A stretch of 64,000 bases of DNA from JAOUEA01 sp038249195. Lineage in GTDB: Bacteria; Actinomycetota; UBA4738; HRBIN12. Under the pieces are notes generated by a model. That model was not told the DNA's origin. It did no database searches and saw only the letters and a list, made by a program, of their open reading frames with translations. Shown in pieces: positions 7,836 through 18,723 of the stretch. The stretch spans positions 18,779-82,778 of the forward strand of contig JBBRWM010000010.1 of assembly GCA_038249195.1 (NCBI GenBank), in the 5' to 3' direction. The translations under genes were made by a program, and so were the position numbers. Positions within the stretch are counted from its first letter, which is position 1. Every line of letters starts with the position of its first letter.

Positions 7836-9476
7836 TCAGTCCTCGAACGAGCGGTACCACCTGCCTCCGTTGTACGCAGCGACCGCCGCTTTGCCGTCGA
7901 GGAGCTCTTCGAACCGGAGCCGGCGCGGCCTCCAGGCCTCACCAACCGCGAACGATCCGTCGGGCTGCGGGTTGAGGTCGCCGCCCTCGTCAGAGTCGGA
8001 GGGCCACCCCAGATGCAGGGCGCCTCTGCGCTGCGTCACCCACAGGACGGGAGCCCAGGGGTCGTTGCTCCGGTACAACCCCGGATAGGCCGCGAGATCG
8101 TCTGGGAGCGAGAGCGGCTCGCCCCCGACCCAGCGTTCGCCGCGGAACCATTCGTCGCCGTGGAAGGCCTCCACCACCTCGCCCCGCGGATCGCGACCGA
8201 ACGCGAGCGCGAACCGGTCGAGGGACGGGTGCGGGACGAGGAAGGTGTCGCCGGGCGGCGAGAGCGGATCTTGCTCCAACACCACCCCGAGCGGCCCGAT
8301 CCTGAGGCGCAGCCGGTCCTCGCCCTCCCGCGCGACCTCGAACGCCCGGCGCTCGCCGGTGTAGGTCCCCACGAAGCCCGCGGCCCCGGGGTGGCTCTGC
8401 GGATCGCGCGTGATAGGAACGGGAGGCGGGGCCGCCCCCGCCAGGGACGCGCCCACGGCGGCGAGCCCGAACTCCACCACCGCGCGCAGGTTCCCGAACC
8501 CGTTCTGCAGCACCACGCAGCCCAGCCCTTCGTCGGGCAGCGTCAGCAGATGGGCCGTGTATCCCACCATCCCTCCGGTATGCCCGATGAGCCGCCTCGC
8601 TGCCCCCGGCTTCTCGACGCTGAGGCCGTAGGCGTAGTCGGCGTATGGGTGGTCCGGCTCCGCGATCCTGCGGGCCGTGAGCTCGGCGAATCCCGCCTCG
8701 GACAGGACGCGGCCACTCGGTCCGTCGCCGGCGTTCAGGAGGAACCGCGCGTAGGCGCTCATGTCCACGACGTCGGACACGATGCTGCCATCGGCCGTGT
8801 TGGACTCGATCCACGTGGCGGGCACGAGCGGGTGGGTCAGCTGGGGTGGCCGGTCCGAATACAGCGGTTGGTAGCCGGTGGCGAGGTTCGACCGCGTCTC
8901 GTCCACGATGATGGCCTCCGACGCGGCCATCTGCAGCGGCGCAAGGATCCGGGCGCGCAGGAGGTCCTGGATGGCCAGGCCCGTGACGTGTTCGAGCACG
9001 AGTCCCACGAGCTTGTAACCGTCGTTGGAGTACCAGAACCGCTCCCCCGGAGGGAAGCTCGGTTGGATCCGGCGCAGGTTCGCCACCGCTCCCCACACGG
9101 TGGGCGCGTCCTCCGTGCCCATGATCAGCCCCGCGGAATGCGTCAGGAGGTGGTGGGTGGTGATCGGCCCGAAGGGCTCCGGGAGCTCGAGCCATGGCAG
9201 CAGCTCGTTCACGCTCGCGTGCAGGTCCAACCGGCCCTCCTCCGCCTCCTGCATGGCGACCGCGGCGGCGAACGACTTCGAGATGGAGCCGATCTGGAAC
9301 CGTGTCTCGGGCTTGATGGCGAGGCCGGCCGCGGCGTCTGAGAACCCGCGCACCGCCACGCCCAAGATCTCCTCGCGGTCGGTGACGGCGAGCGCGATGC
9401 CGCCCGCGTGCGAGACCGGCAGGTGGTGCTCGAGAGCCGCGCCGATCCGCTCGAACGCCTCGCTCAGCCCGGGCAT
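7836..9476 (-). CDS. Serine hydrolase, beta-lactamase/PBP-like (class C family)
   Basis: The 546-residue protein has the SxxK nucleophile motif in QIGSISKSFAA (Ser64, Lys67), the YxN motif in FWYSNDGY, and an HTGG triad-like stretch (LIGHTGGMVGYTAH). These are marks of the class C beta-lactamase/DD-peptidase-like esterase family. About 200 extra C-terminal residues form a beta-rich domain, as in many actinobacterial serine hydrolases. There is no clear signal peptide, so it may be cytoplasmic. I chose the ATG at 9476, 14 nt after the ndk stop. The substrate is unknown. Confidence 0.85.
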   Translation of the reverse strand: MPGLSEAFERIGAALEHHLPVSHAGGIALAVTDREEILGVAVRGFSDAAAGLAIKPETRFQIGSISKSFAAAVAMQEAEEGRLDLHASVNELLPWLELPEPFGPITTHHLLTHSAGLIMGTEDAPTVWGAVANLRRIQPSFPPGERFWYSNDGYKLVGLVLEHVTGLAIQDLLRARILAPLQMAASEAIIVDETRSNLATGYQPLYSDRPPQLTHPLVPATWIESNTADGSIVSDVVDMSAYARFLLNAGDGPSGRVLSEAGFAELTARRIAEPDHPYADYAYGLSVEKPGAARRLIGHTGGMVGYTAHLLTLPDEGLGCVVLQNGFGNLRAVVEFGLAAVGASLAGAAPPPVPITRDPQSHPGAAGFVGTYTGERRAFEVAREGEDRLRLRIGPLGVVLEQDPLSPPGDTFLVPHPSLDRFALAFGRDPRGEVVEAFHGDEWFRGERWVGGEPLSLPDDLAAYPGLYRSNDPWAPVLWVTQRRGALHLGWPSDSDEGGDLNPQPDGSFAVGEAWRPRRLRFEELLDGKAAVAAYNGGRWYRSFED

Positions 9477-9490
9477 CCGCCGCGCCCGAC

Positions 9491-9895
9491 CTAGGCGAAG
9501 AACAGCTTGAGCTCGCGCGCGGCCGACTCCGGCGAGTCCGACCCGTGCACGATGTTCTCGCCGATCTGCGTCGCGAAGTCCCCGCGGATGGAACCGGGCG
9601 GCGCGTCCACCGGGTTCGTCGGACCCATGAGGCTGCGCCAGCACGCGATGGCGTCCTCCCCGCCGATGCGCCCCACCACGACCGGCCCGCTCGTGATGAA
9701 GTCCACGAGCTCGCCGAAGAACGGCTTGTCCCGGTGCTCGCCGTAGTGCTCCTCGGCCGTAGCTCGAGGGATCGTGAGCGACTTCAGCTCCTCGAGGGCG
9801 AGGCCTTTGGCCTCGATGCGGCGCAGGACCTCCCCCACGAGACCCCGCTGCACCCCGTCGGGCTTCACGATGAGCAGGGTGGATTCGGTGGCCAT
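9491..9895 (-). CDS. ndk: Nucleoside diphosphate kinase
   Basis: Ndk passes phosphate from ATP to other nucleoside diphosphates through a phospho-histidine. The 134-residue length is standard. The phosphorylated His is His117 in GENIVHGSDSPESA, and the N-terminus ESTLLIVKPDGVQRGLVGE is diagnostic. It lies directly after folC, the order seen in many actinobacteria. The start at 9895 leaves only one base between its ATG and the folC stop. Confidence 0.97.
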   Translation of the reverse strand: MATESTLLIVKPDGVQRGLVGEVLRRIEAKGLALEELKSLTIPRATAEEHYGEHRDKPFFGELVDFITSGPVVVGRIGGEDAIACWRSLMGPTNPVDAPPGSIRGDFATQIGENIVHGSDSPESAARELKLFFA

Positions 9896-9896
9896 C

Positions 9897-11204
9897 TCAC
9901 GTATCTCCCAAGGCGCGTCCGACGCCGGACCCGAGCGCCCGGCGGGCATCCGCGACAGTGTACAGAGAGCCCGTCACGAGGATGAGGTCCAAGGGGTCGG
10001 CGGCCTCGCGAGCCGCGCCGAGCGCCATCGCGACGTCGTCGTAGGTCTCGGCCGCCACGCCATCGGCGGCGAAACGCTCGGCGATCCGCACGGCATCGCC
10101 GCTGCGCTCGCTGGCGTTGCGCGTGGCGTAGACCCGGTCCGCGAGGGGCGCGAGCTCCCGCACGATGCCGCCCAGATCCTTGTTCGCGCTCACCGAGATC
10201 ACCAGGTGCAGGCGCTCCCAGAGGAAGGACTCGCGCAGGGCCATCGCGAGCGCCTCCGCCGCCGCCGGGTTGTGTGCCCCGTCCAGCAGCACGGTGGGCC
10301 GCCGCATGAGCACCTCCATGCGGCCGGGCCACGTCACCGCCCCCAGCGCCTCCCGAACCCTCGCCTCGTTGGCAGGCTCTCCCACGAGCGCCTCGTACGC
10401 GACGACCGCCGCCCCCGCATTGCGCGCCGCCTGTTCGCCGAACAACGACAGGAACAGATCGTCGTAGGTCCCGAACAGGCCCCGGATCCGCAGCGACTGT
10501 CCGCCCGCGGCGAGGAGCCGCTCCTCGACCTCCCAGTCGCGGAACTCCAGCTTGAGGTCGGCGCCCATCGCCGCGCACCGCGCCTCGATGACCATGAGCA
10601 CCTCGTCGTCCTGCTCGCGGGCCACGGCGATCTTGCCCTCCTTGATGATGCCGGCCTTCTCGCCGGCGACCTGCGCGAGCGTCGATCCGAGCTCCGGGTG
10701 ATCCAGGGCGACGGGAGTGATGACGGCGACGTCCCCCGCCACGAGGTTCGTGGCGTCCCAGGTCCCGCCCATCCCCACCTCGAAGACCCCGAGGCCCACG
10801 GGCTTGTCCGCGAGCCACAGGTACGCGAGCGCGGTGAGGCCCTCGAAGTACGTGACGCGCTCGTCTGCCTCGTCGTCGACGAGCAGGAGGAACGGCAGCA
10901 GGTGCTCGTATTCCTCGCCGAACTCCTCGGGCGTCATGTCGACCCCGCACACGCTGAAGCGCTCGGTCACCGCCAGCAGGTGCGGCGACGTGTACAACCC
11001 CGTGCTGATGCCGTGCGCACACGCGAGCCCGGCGGCCACGACGGCGGCGGTACCCTTGCCGTTCGTTCCCGTGACGTGGATCGTGGGATAGGCGAGCTGC
11101 GGGTCGTCGAGCAGCGTGGCGAGCCGCAGGATCCGCGAGAGGTCCGGGACCATGCGCGTCTCGCGACGTCCCTCCAGCTCGGCGAGCGCCTCCGCGTAGC
11201 GCAC
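9897..11204 (-). CDS. folC: Folylpolyglutamate synthase / dihydrofolate synthase
   Basis: FolC adds glutamate to dihydropteroate and to folates. The 435-residue protein has the Mur-ligase P-loop HVTGTNGKGTAAVVA, the YTSPHL motif, the DHPELG metal-site region and LLDGAHNPAAAEAL. The GTG start at 11204 lies two bases after the valS stop codon, so valS, folC and ndk are one transcription unit. Confidence 0.95.
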   Translation of the reverse strand: MRYAEALAELEGRRETRMVPDLSRILRLATLLDDPQLAYPTIHVTGTNGKGTAAVVAAGLACAHGISTGLYTSPHLLAVTERFSVCGVDMTPEEFGEEYEHLLPFLLLVDDEADERVTYFEGLTALAYLWLADKPVGLGVFEVGMGGTWDATNLVAGDVAVITPVALDHPELGSTLAQVAGEKAGIIKEGKIAVAREQDDEVLMVIEARCAAMGADLKLEFRDWEVEERLLAAGGQSLRIRGLFGTYDDLFLSLFGEQAARNAGAAVVAYEALVGEPANEARVREALGAVTWPGRMEVLMRRPTVLLDGAHNPAAAEALAMALRESFLWERLHLVISVSANKDLGGIVRELAPLADRVYATRNASERSGDAVRIAERFAADGVAAETYDDVAMALGAAREAADPLDLILVTGSLYTVADARRALGSGVGRALGDT

Positions 11205-11206
11205 GT

Positions 11207-13861
11207 TCAGTCCAGTTCGACGAGCTGGGCGTCGATGGCGGCGAGCTGCTCCTCGAGCCGCTCGTGCTTCGTCCGCTCCTGCGCCACGACCCCGGCCGCC
11301 GCCTTGGCGATGAACCCGTCGTTCGCGAGCTTGGCCGCCGATCGTCGCAGGTCCGCGTCGATCGACGCCCGCTGCTTGGCGAGGCGCCCACGCTCCGCAC
11401 CCGTGTCGAACAGCCCGGGCGGGAGCTGCACGTATCCGTCGGGCAGGGGCAGCGTGGTCCAGCCCGCGCGCCGATCGGCGCCCGCATCGACCACGCTCAA
11501 CGTCACGCCCGCCAGGCGGACGGCGGCCTCGGACTGCGCGATCACCGCGTCCAGGACATCGGCCGCCACGCCGGCCACGGCATCGAACCGCTCCTTGGGC
11601 GAGATGCCGTGCTGGGAACGGAACTGACGCAAGGCGGTGACGACGTCTTGCACCACGCCCATCGCCCGCTCGGCCTCGGGGTCGACGAGGGCCGGCTGCG
11701 GCGAAGGCCAGTCGGCCACCGCCACGACCTCCGGCTCGGGGATCTCGAAGCGCCGCCACAGCTCCTCGGTGACGAACGGCATGGTGGGATGCAGGAGGCG
11801 CAGGGTGCGCTCGAGCACCCAGGCCAGGACCTGGGTCGCGTCCTCGCGCTCCCCGGCGTCCGCGTCGAGGCGGTCCTTCTCGACCTCGAGACCCCAGTCG
11901 CAGAACTCCGACCAGACGAACCGGTAGAGGGTCTGGGTGGCGTCAGCGAACCGATACGCATCCAGGGCCGCCTCCACCTCCGCCCGGCACGCCTCGTGCC
12001 GGGACAGGAGCCAACGCTCGGCCGGAGTCCGGCGCTCGGCCGGGGGTAGCGCGGGGGGGCCGCCGGGGAACATGCGCAGGGCCAGACGGGCCGCGTTCCA
12101 GAGCTTGTTCGCGAAGTTCCGCCCGCCCTCGATCGCTTCCTCGGACAGCGTGATGTCCTGCTGGCCACCCGTCGCCGCGCGCGCGAGCGAGAAGCGCAGC
12201 GCGTCGGCACCGTACCGATCGATCATGGCGATCGGATCGATGACGTTGCCGAGCGACTTGGACATCTTGCGGCCCTGCTGGTCACGCACGAGGCCGTGGA
12301 TCACGACGTGGCGGAACGGCACGTCGCCCATCAGGAACATGCCGGCCATGATCATCCGCGCGACCCACAGGTAGAGGATCTCGTAGCCCGTGACGAGGAC
12401 GGCGTTGGGGTAGAAGGTGCGCAGGTCGGGCGTGTCCTCCGGCCACCCCAGGGTGGAGAACGGCCACAGCTGCGACGAGAACCACGTGTCGAGGACGTCA
12501 TCGTCCTGGCGGATTTCGGCCCCGCACGTGGAGCAGCCGCTCGGATCGTCCAAGGCGACCGTGACGTGGCCGTCCGGGCAGTACCAGGCCGGGATCCGGT
12601 GTCCCCACCAGAGCTGGCGCGAGATGTTCCAGTCGCGGAGGCCGTCCAGCCACGAGACGTAGGGGCGCTCCCAGCGGGGAGGCGCGAACGACACGCGTGT
12701 GTCCTCGGCCGCCTGCTTCGCCGGGCCCGTCAGGCCACTCACCTTCACGAACCACTGGAGCCCCGCGATCCACGGCTCGATCTCCGTGTGGCAGCGGTAG
12801 CAGTGGCCCACCGAGTGAACGTACGGACGCTCCTGCGCCACGATGACCCCAAGGCCCTCGAGCGCGTCGCGCACCGCCCCGCGCGCCGCGTAGCGATCCA
12901 GGCCGCGGAAGGCCTCGGGCACGGCGTCGTTGAGGGACGCGTCGGGCCCGAAGATGTTCATCAGGGGCAGGCCCGCGCGCTGCGCGATCTCGAAGTCGTT
13001 GGGGTCGTGCGCGGGCGTGACCTTCACGGCGCCCGTGCCGAAGTCGCGGTCGACGTGGTGATCGGCCACGATCGGGATCGCCCGGCCGTCGAAGGGGTGG
13101 GTCACGGTCGTGCCCACCAGTGCGGCGTAGCGCTCGTCGCCCGGGTGCACCGCGATCCCCGTGTCGCCCAACATCGTCTCGACGCGCGTCGTGGCGACGT
13201 CGATGCCCCCGCTTCCGTCGGTGAGCGGGTAGCGGAACGTGACGAGCTCCCCCTCGACGTCCTCGTGCTCGACCTCGGAGTCGCTCAGCCCCGTCCGGTC
13301 CTCGGGACACCAGTTCACCAACCGCTCGCCGCGGTAGATGAGCCCGGCGTCGTACATGCGCACGAACGCCACGCGCACGGCGCGGGAGAGCCCCTCGTCC
13401 ATCGTGAACCGCTGCCGACTCCAGTCGCAGGAGGCGCCGAGCCGTTGCATCTGCCCGACGATCTCGCCGCCGTAGCGCTCCTTCCACGCCCAGACGCGTT
13501 CCACGAACGCCTCCCGGCCCAACTCGCGACGCTCGATGCCTTCCGCACGCAGGTGACGCTCCACGACCACCTGCGTGGCGATGCCCGCGTGGTCGGTCCC
13601 GGGGAGCCACAGTGTCTCGTACCCCTGCATCCGCGCGCGGCGGATCAGGACGTCGTGCAGGGTGTCGCCCAGCGCGTGGCCCACGTGCAGGCGGCCCGTG
13701 ACGTTGGGCGGCGGCAGGACCATGCAGTACGGCTCCTTGCCGGACTCGGGGTCGGCCACGAAGTAGCCGCCCTCCACCCAGCGCGCGGCCCACCCGGGCT
13801 CGACGGCTTGCGGGTCGTAGCGCGTGGCCATGGCATCGGCGGCGCGTTCCCCTTGCGACAT
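11207..13861 (-). CDS. valS: Valyl-tRNA synthetase
   Basis: This class I aminoacyl-tRNA synthetase charges tRNA-Val. It is 884 residues long, or 874 if the in-frame ATG at 13831 (MATRYDPQ) is used. The HIGH box appears as PNVTGRLHVGHAL and the KMSKS box as GRKMSKSLGNVIDP. The large editing insertion, the anticodon-binding domain and a C-terminal coiled coil (RLAKQRASIDADLRR to LEEQLAAIDAQLVELD) are all visible. Two CxxC pairs lie in the insertion near GHCYRCH and CSTCGA. Confidence 0.97.
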   Translation of the reverse strand: MSQGERAADAMATRYDPQAVEPGWAARWVEGGYFVADPESGKEPYCMVLPPPNVTGRLHVGHALGDTLHDVLIRRARMQGYETLWLPGTDHAGIATQVVVERHLRAEGIERRELGREAFVERVWAWKERYGGEIVGQMQRLGASCDWSRQRFTMDEGLSRAVRVAFVRMYDAGLIYRGERLVNWCPEDRTGLSDSEVEHEDVEGELVTFRYPLTDGSGGIDVATTRVETMLGDTGIAVHPGDERYAALVGTTVTHPFDGRAIPIVADHHVDRDFGTGAVKVTPAHDPNDFEIAQRAGLPLMNIFGPDASLNDAVPEAFRGLDRYAARGAVRDALEGLGVIVAQERPYVHSVGHCYRCHTEIEPWIAGLQWFVKVSGLTGPAKQAAEDTRVSFAPPRWERPYVSWLDGLRDWNISRQLWWGHRIPAWYCPDGHVTVALDDPSGCSTCGAEIRQDDDVLDTWFSSQLWPFSTLGWPEDTPDLRTFYPNAVLVTGYEILYLWVARMIMAGMFLMGDVPFRHVVIHGLVRDQQGRKMSKSLGNVIDPIAMIDRYGADALRFSLARAATGGQQDITLSEEAIEGGRNFANKLWNAARLALRMFPGGPPALPPAERRTPAERWLLSRHEACRAEVEAALDAYRFADATQTLYRFVWSEFCDWGLEVEKDRLDADAGEREDATQVLAWVLERTLRLLHPTMPFVTEELWRRFEIPEPEVVAVADWPSPQPALVDPEAERAMGVVQDVVTALRQFRSQHGISPKERFDAVAGVAADVLDAVIAQSEAAVRLAGVTLSVVDAGADRRAGWTTLPLPDGYVQLPPGLFDTGAERGRLAKQRASIDADLRRSAAKLANDGFIAKAAAGVVAQERTKHERLEEQLAAIDAQLVELD

Positions 13862-13907
13862 GGCGCCGAGTCTACGAAACGCTCCCGCAGGCCAAGCGTC
13901 GAGATGC

Positions 13908-15314
13908 TCAGGGTGCGACGTCGACGCCCGGTTCCGGCTCGGGTTCCGGCTCGGGTCCCCGCTCCGTGCTCGCGACCCGCCAGACCCCGAAGCCGTAGGC
14001 CGCGCCGATCGCGACCAGGAGGAGGAACCCGAGCCAGCCGACGTTCAGCACGAGGAGCAGGAGCACGAAGACCGCGGCGCCGACCAGCAGGAGCGGATCG
14101 CGGTGGGCGGCCACCCATCCGGCGGCCTCGCTGCGATCGCCGCCTCGGGCCGCCCCCACGATGGCCCCGAACAGGTCGCGCACCCAACCGCGGAACGTCA
14201 CGGCCCAGGGGTATGGCCCGGTGATGAGGGCGATCAGCAGGGTCACCAGGGCCAGGGCCAGCAGCCAGCCCGTGTAGCGCAACGCGCTCCCCTTCAGCGC
14301 GTTCACGACCGCCTGTGCGGCCGACTGGTTCTCCGGCTTTGCGCGGCTGACGATGTCAACGGCCTCGTGGATGAAGAGCCGGCGTTGCACGACCAGCACG
14401 AGCGCCGATGCGGACAGGATCTGGATCAGCGTCCGGCGCCGACGCGCCGATACCCACATCGCCGCGATGAAGAACAGGACGAACAGGATCAGGGTCGCGT
14501 AGACGAGACGATTGACGAGGGTGAACCCATCCTGCGCGGCGGCGAGCTGCTGGGATTCCAAGACCACGATCTGCCCGAAGTCGGACGGGAGCTGGACGCC
14601 CGTGGCCGCCTCGATCTTCGCGATCGCCTCGGAGGGCACCTCGCCGGTCGTGATCGTGGGCAGCGTGATCGTGCGCCCGAGCAGGTCGGATGCCACCTGC
14701 GAGATCTGCGTCAGCGCCTGGTTCACGATCGGCAAGAGGTTCAGGACCACCTGCCCGTTGCTGCTGCTGATGATGTCGCTGCCCTTCCCGTGCAAGATCG
14801 CCACGATCTGGGTCTGCGCAAAGCGATTCGCCTCGACCCAGAGCGTCTGGAACCCCTGCGTCTGGGTGAGCTTCATCACCTGGTCCTGCACGAATCCCTG
14901 TACCGACGTGGTGATGGGCGCCGCCAGGAACCCGAGCTGGGGCGCCCGTTCCTGGATCACGGTCGCGAGCTTCTCCTGCACGCCGAGCGCCATGAACACC
15001 TCGTTGGCGATGGTCCGGGCCAGGTATTCCTGCACCGCCGGATCCTGGGCGAGCGGTCCCACCGTGGCCACCCAGCGGTCCGTGTTCTCCGTGGTGCGCC
15101 GCACCCAGGTCCCGGGGACGGCGAGCGCCAGCGAGACGACCGTGAGGATGACGAGGATCACCGCCACGACCCTTCGCGTGCGGTGACGGCGCGCGGGCCG
15201 GTCGGCGAGCTTGTCGACCTGCTGATGAAGCTCGTCGACCTCGCCGCGGAGCCGTTCGACCTCTTCCGGGTCTACTGCGGGATCGACGGTGCCGCCACCA
15301 TCCGTGCTGGACAT
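13908..15314 (-). CDS. Integral membrane protein of unknown function with N-terminal coiled coil
   Basis: I do not recognise a named family. The 468-residue protein starts with an acidic coiled coil (EEVERLRGEVDELHQQVDKLAD) and has one membrane helix near residue 50. A long extracytoplasmic region of about 200 residues follows (TENTDRWVATVGPLAQDPAVQEYLA onward), then about five further helices and a charged C-terminal tail with four EP repeats. It sits between clpX and valS on the same strand but with 116-bp and 46-bp gaps, so it may be transcribed separately. Confidence 0.75.
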   Translation of the reverse strand: MSSTDGGGTVDPAVDPEEVERLRGEVDELHQQVDKLADRPARRHRTRRVVAVILVILTVVSLALAVPGTWVRRTTENTDRWVATVGPLAQDPAVQEYLARTIANEVFMALGVQEKLATVIQERAPQLGFLAAPITTSVQGFVQDQVMKLTQTQGFQTLWVEANRFAQTQIVAILHGKGSDIISSSNGQVVLNLLPIVNQALTQISQVASDLLGRTITLPTITTGEVPSEAIAKIEAATGVQLPSDFGQIVVLESQQLAAAQDGFTLVNRLVYATLILFVLFFIAAMWVSARRRRTLIQILSASALVLVVQRRLFIHEAVDIVSRAKPENQSAAQAVVNALKGSALRYTGWLLALALVTLLIALITGPYPWAVTFRGWVRDLFGAIVGAARGGDRSEAAGWVAAHRDPLLLVGAAVFVLLLLVLNVGWLGFLLLVAIGAAYGFGVWRVASTERGPEPEPEPEPGVDVAP

Positions 15315-15430
15315 CGGGTACCTCCTCGGCGTTCGCGTGGGCTCGGGTCAAGGCGCCGCCCGCGGGCGACGGAGGGCTGCATCATGGCGCACACACGCGA
15401 TGCTTGTCCTGGATGTGGGTGGCGGCAGGC

Positions 15431-16699
<1,269 letters not shown>

Positions 16700-16732
16700 C
16701 GCACCGGCCTCTCTGTAAGGTCGACTCGGATA

Positions 16733-17389
16733 CTACGCCCCCGAGGCCGCGGCGGCTGCAAGCTCCGGCGTGATCCCGCGACTCGTGATGATCTCGTCCA
16801 CCGCGCCGTAGGCCTTGGCCTCGTCGGCGGTGAGGATGAAGTCACGGTCCGTGTCCTTCGAGACCTTCTCGATGCTCTGGCCCGTGTGGTGAGAGATGAG
16901 CTGCTCGAGCAGCTGGCGCGAACGCGTGATCTCCTTGGCCTGGATCTCGATGTCGACGGCCTGGCCCTCGGCGCCGCCGTGTGGCTGGTGCAGCAGCACG
17001 CGTGAGTTCGGCAGCGCGAACCGCTTGCCGGCGGCCCCGGCCAGCAGGAGCACCGCCGCCGCGGAAGCGGCCTGGCCCATCACCGTGGTAGCCACGTCGC
17101 ACTTGATGAACTGCATCGTGTCGTAGATCGCGAACAACGAGGTGATCACGCCGCCGGGCGAGTTGATGTAGAGGTTGATGTCCTTGTCCGGGTCCTCGGA
17201 CTCCAGGTGGAGCAGCTGGGCCATGATGAGGTTGCCCACGTTGTCGTCGATGGGCGTGCCGAGGAACACGATGCGCTCCTTCAGCAGCCGGGAGTAGATG
17301 TCGAACGAGCGCTCGCCGCGGCTCGTCTGCTCCACCACCACCGGGACGAGGTAGTCGTTCGCGTTGATGTCGCTGCGCATGTTGGTCAT
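16733..17389 (-). CDS. clpP: ATP-dependent Clp protease proteolytic subunit
   Basis: ClpP is the serine-protease barrel of the Clp complex. The 218-residue protein has the catalytic Ser109 in VMGQAASAAAVLL, His134 in LLHQPHGGAEG and an Asp in DTDRDFIL. The first residues up to about 25 may be a processed propeptide. The start overlaps the tig stop by 4 nt (ATGA). Only one clpP is visible here; actinobacteria often have two, so a second copy elsewhere is possible. Confidence 0.96.
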   Translation of the reverse strand: MTNMRSDINANDYLVPVVVEQTSRGERSFDIYSRLLKERIVFLGTPIDDNVGNLIMAQLLHLESEDPDKDINLYINSPGGVITSLFAIYDTMQFIKCDVATTVMGQAASAAAVLLLAGAAGKRFALPNSRVLLHQPHGGAEGQAVDIEIQAKEITRSRQLLEQLISHHTGQSIEKVSKDTDRDFILTADEAKAYGAVDEIITSRGITPELAAAAASGA

Positions 17390-18723
17390 GAGGTCTCCTC
17401 CGCGGGCTCGTCGGGCCCGGTCTCGGGCTCGGTCTCGATATCGGCTCGTTCGACCAGAAGGTCGAGGGCCTTGGTTCTGATGATATCCCCGGCCAGGGTT
17501 ACGATCTGCCCGCTCTTGTCCAGTTGCTTGGCGAGTTCCTTCGGATCGCGGTCGTACGCCTGGGCGAGGCCGCCGATCTCCGTGCCGATGTCGTCTGCCG
17601 TGACCTCGAGCTCGGCCACGCGCGCCACGCCCTCCAGCACGAGGTCGGCCTTGATGCCGCGGATGGCGTGGTCGCGGGAGTCCTCGCGAAGGCGCGCCTC
17701 GTCCCAGCCCTGGCCCTCCAGCACCTGGTCGATGGTCGTGCCGGCGCGCTCCGCCCGCTGGGCGGCGTGCTGGACGCGGTGCTCGGTCTCGTCGTCCACG
17801 AGCGTGTCGGGCAGCTCGACGTCGACGGTATCGATCATGGCCTGCAGCGCGCGGTCGCGGATCACACCCTCAGCCTCGCGCTCCTTCAGCTCGTGCAGCC
17901 GGGTCCGCAGGTCCTCGCGGAGCTCCTCCAGGGTGTCGAACTCCGAGGCGGTCTTGGCGAACTCGTCGTCCACCGCGGGCAGCTTGCGGGCCTTCACGTC
18001 CTTGATCAGCACCCGGTAGGTAACCTGCGTGCCGGCGAGCTCCTCCCCGAAGCGCGCGGGCACCTCGTCGGCGATGTCGATGATCTCCCCCGCCTTCTTG
18101 CCCTTCAGCTCGATGTCCACCACGGGGCCGAACTCGCCCGACCCCACGTAATAGAGGTAGTCGGTGCGTTCGAGGTCCTCGATGTCGGCGCCGCCGGTTG
18201 CGGTCGCCTTCAGGTCGATCGTGACGAAGTCGTGCTCGATGATGGGCCGGTCGGCGGGCTCCAGCTCGGAGAACCGCTCCCGCAGGCGTTCGATCCAGTC
18301 CTCGATCTCGTCCTCGGAGACCTGCGTGTCGGGCTTCAGGACCTTCAGACCGGTGTAGTCGGCCTCGGTGAGCTCGAGCCGCGGACGGACCTCGACCACG
18401 GCCGTGAAGATCAGCGGCGCGGTGTCTTCGAAGGCCTCGAGGTCGATCTCAGGATCGGCGATGGGCGCGAGGTCCTCGTCCGTGACCGCCTGGCGGTAGT
18501 ACTGCGGCACGGCGGCGCTCAGGAACTCCTCGTGCACGACGTCGCGGCCAACCTGCCGGTCGATGATGGGCTTCGGCACCTTCCCCTTGCGGAAACCGGG
18601 GATCTTCACCTGGTTCGAGATGCTCCGGTACGCCGAATCGAGCTCCTTCGAGTACTCCTCCACGGGGACCTCGACGGTGAGCTTCACGGTGTGCTTCGCG
18701 GTGTTCTCGACGGTGGTCTGCAT
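17386..18723 (-). CDS. tig: Trigger factor (ribosome-associated chaperone)
   Basis: Trigger factor binds nascent chains at the ribosome exit. The 445-residue protein has the N-terminal ribosome-binding domain with a GFRKGKVPKPII signature, the FKBP-type PPIase domain (HDFVTIDLKATATGG to YYVGSGEFGPVVDIELKGKKAG) and the helical C-terminal arms. An acidic tail ends EPETGPDEPAEETS. It overlaps clpP by 4 nt. Its first 40 nt overlap the 3' end of the upstream HNH gene, so its promoter must lie inside that gene. Confidence 0.95.
   Translation of the reverse strand: MQTTVENTAKHTVKLTVEVPVEEYSKELDSAYRSISNQVKIPGFRKGKVPKPIIDRQVGRDVVHEEFLSAAVPQYYRQAVTDEDLAPIADPEIDLEAFEDTAPLIFTAVVEVRPRLELTEADYTGLKVLKPDTQVSEDEIEDWIERLRERFSELEPADRPIIEHDFVTIDLKATATGGADIEDLERTDYLYYVGSGEFGPVVDIELKGKKAGEIIDIADEVPARFGEELAGTQVTYRVLIKDVKARKLPAVDDEFAKTASEFDTLEELREDLRTRLHELKEREAEGVIRDRALQAMIDTVDVELPDTLVDDETEHRVQHAAQRAERAGTTIDQVLEGQGWDEARLREDSRDHAIRGIKADLVLEGVARVAELEVTADDIGTEIGGLAQAYDRDPKELAKQLDKSGQIVTLAGDIIRTKALDLLVERADIETEPETGPDEPAEETS

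Noticed and set aside
12296..14224. A 642-residue plus-strand open frame
   Set aside because: It lies antisense to valS, which has all family motifs. The frame has no recognisable domain.
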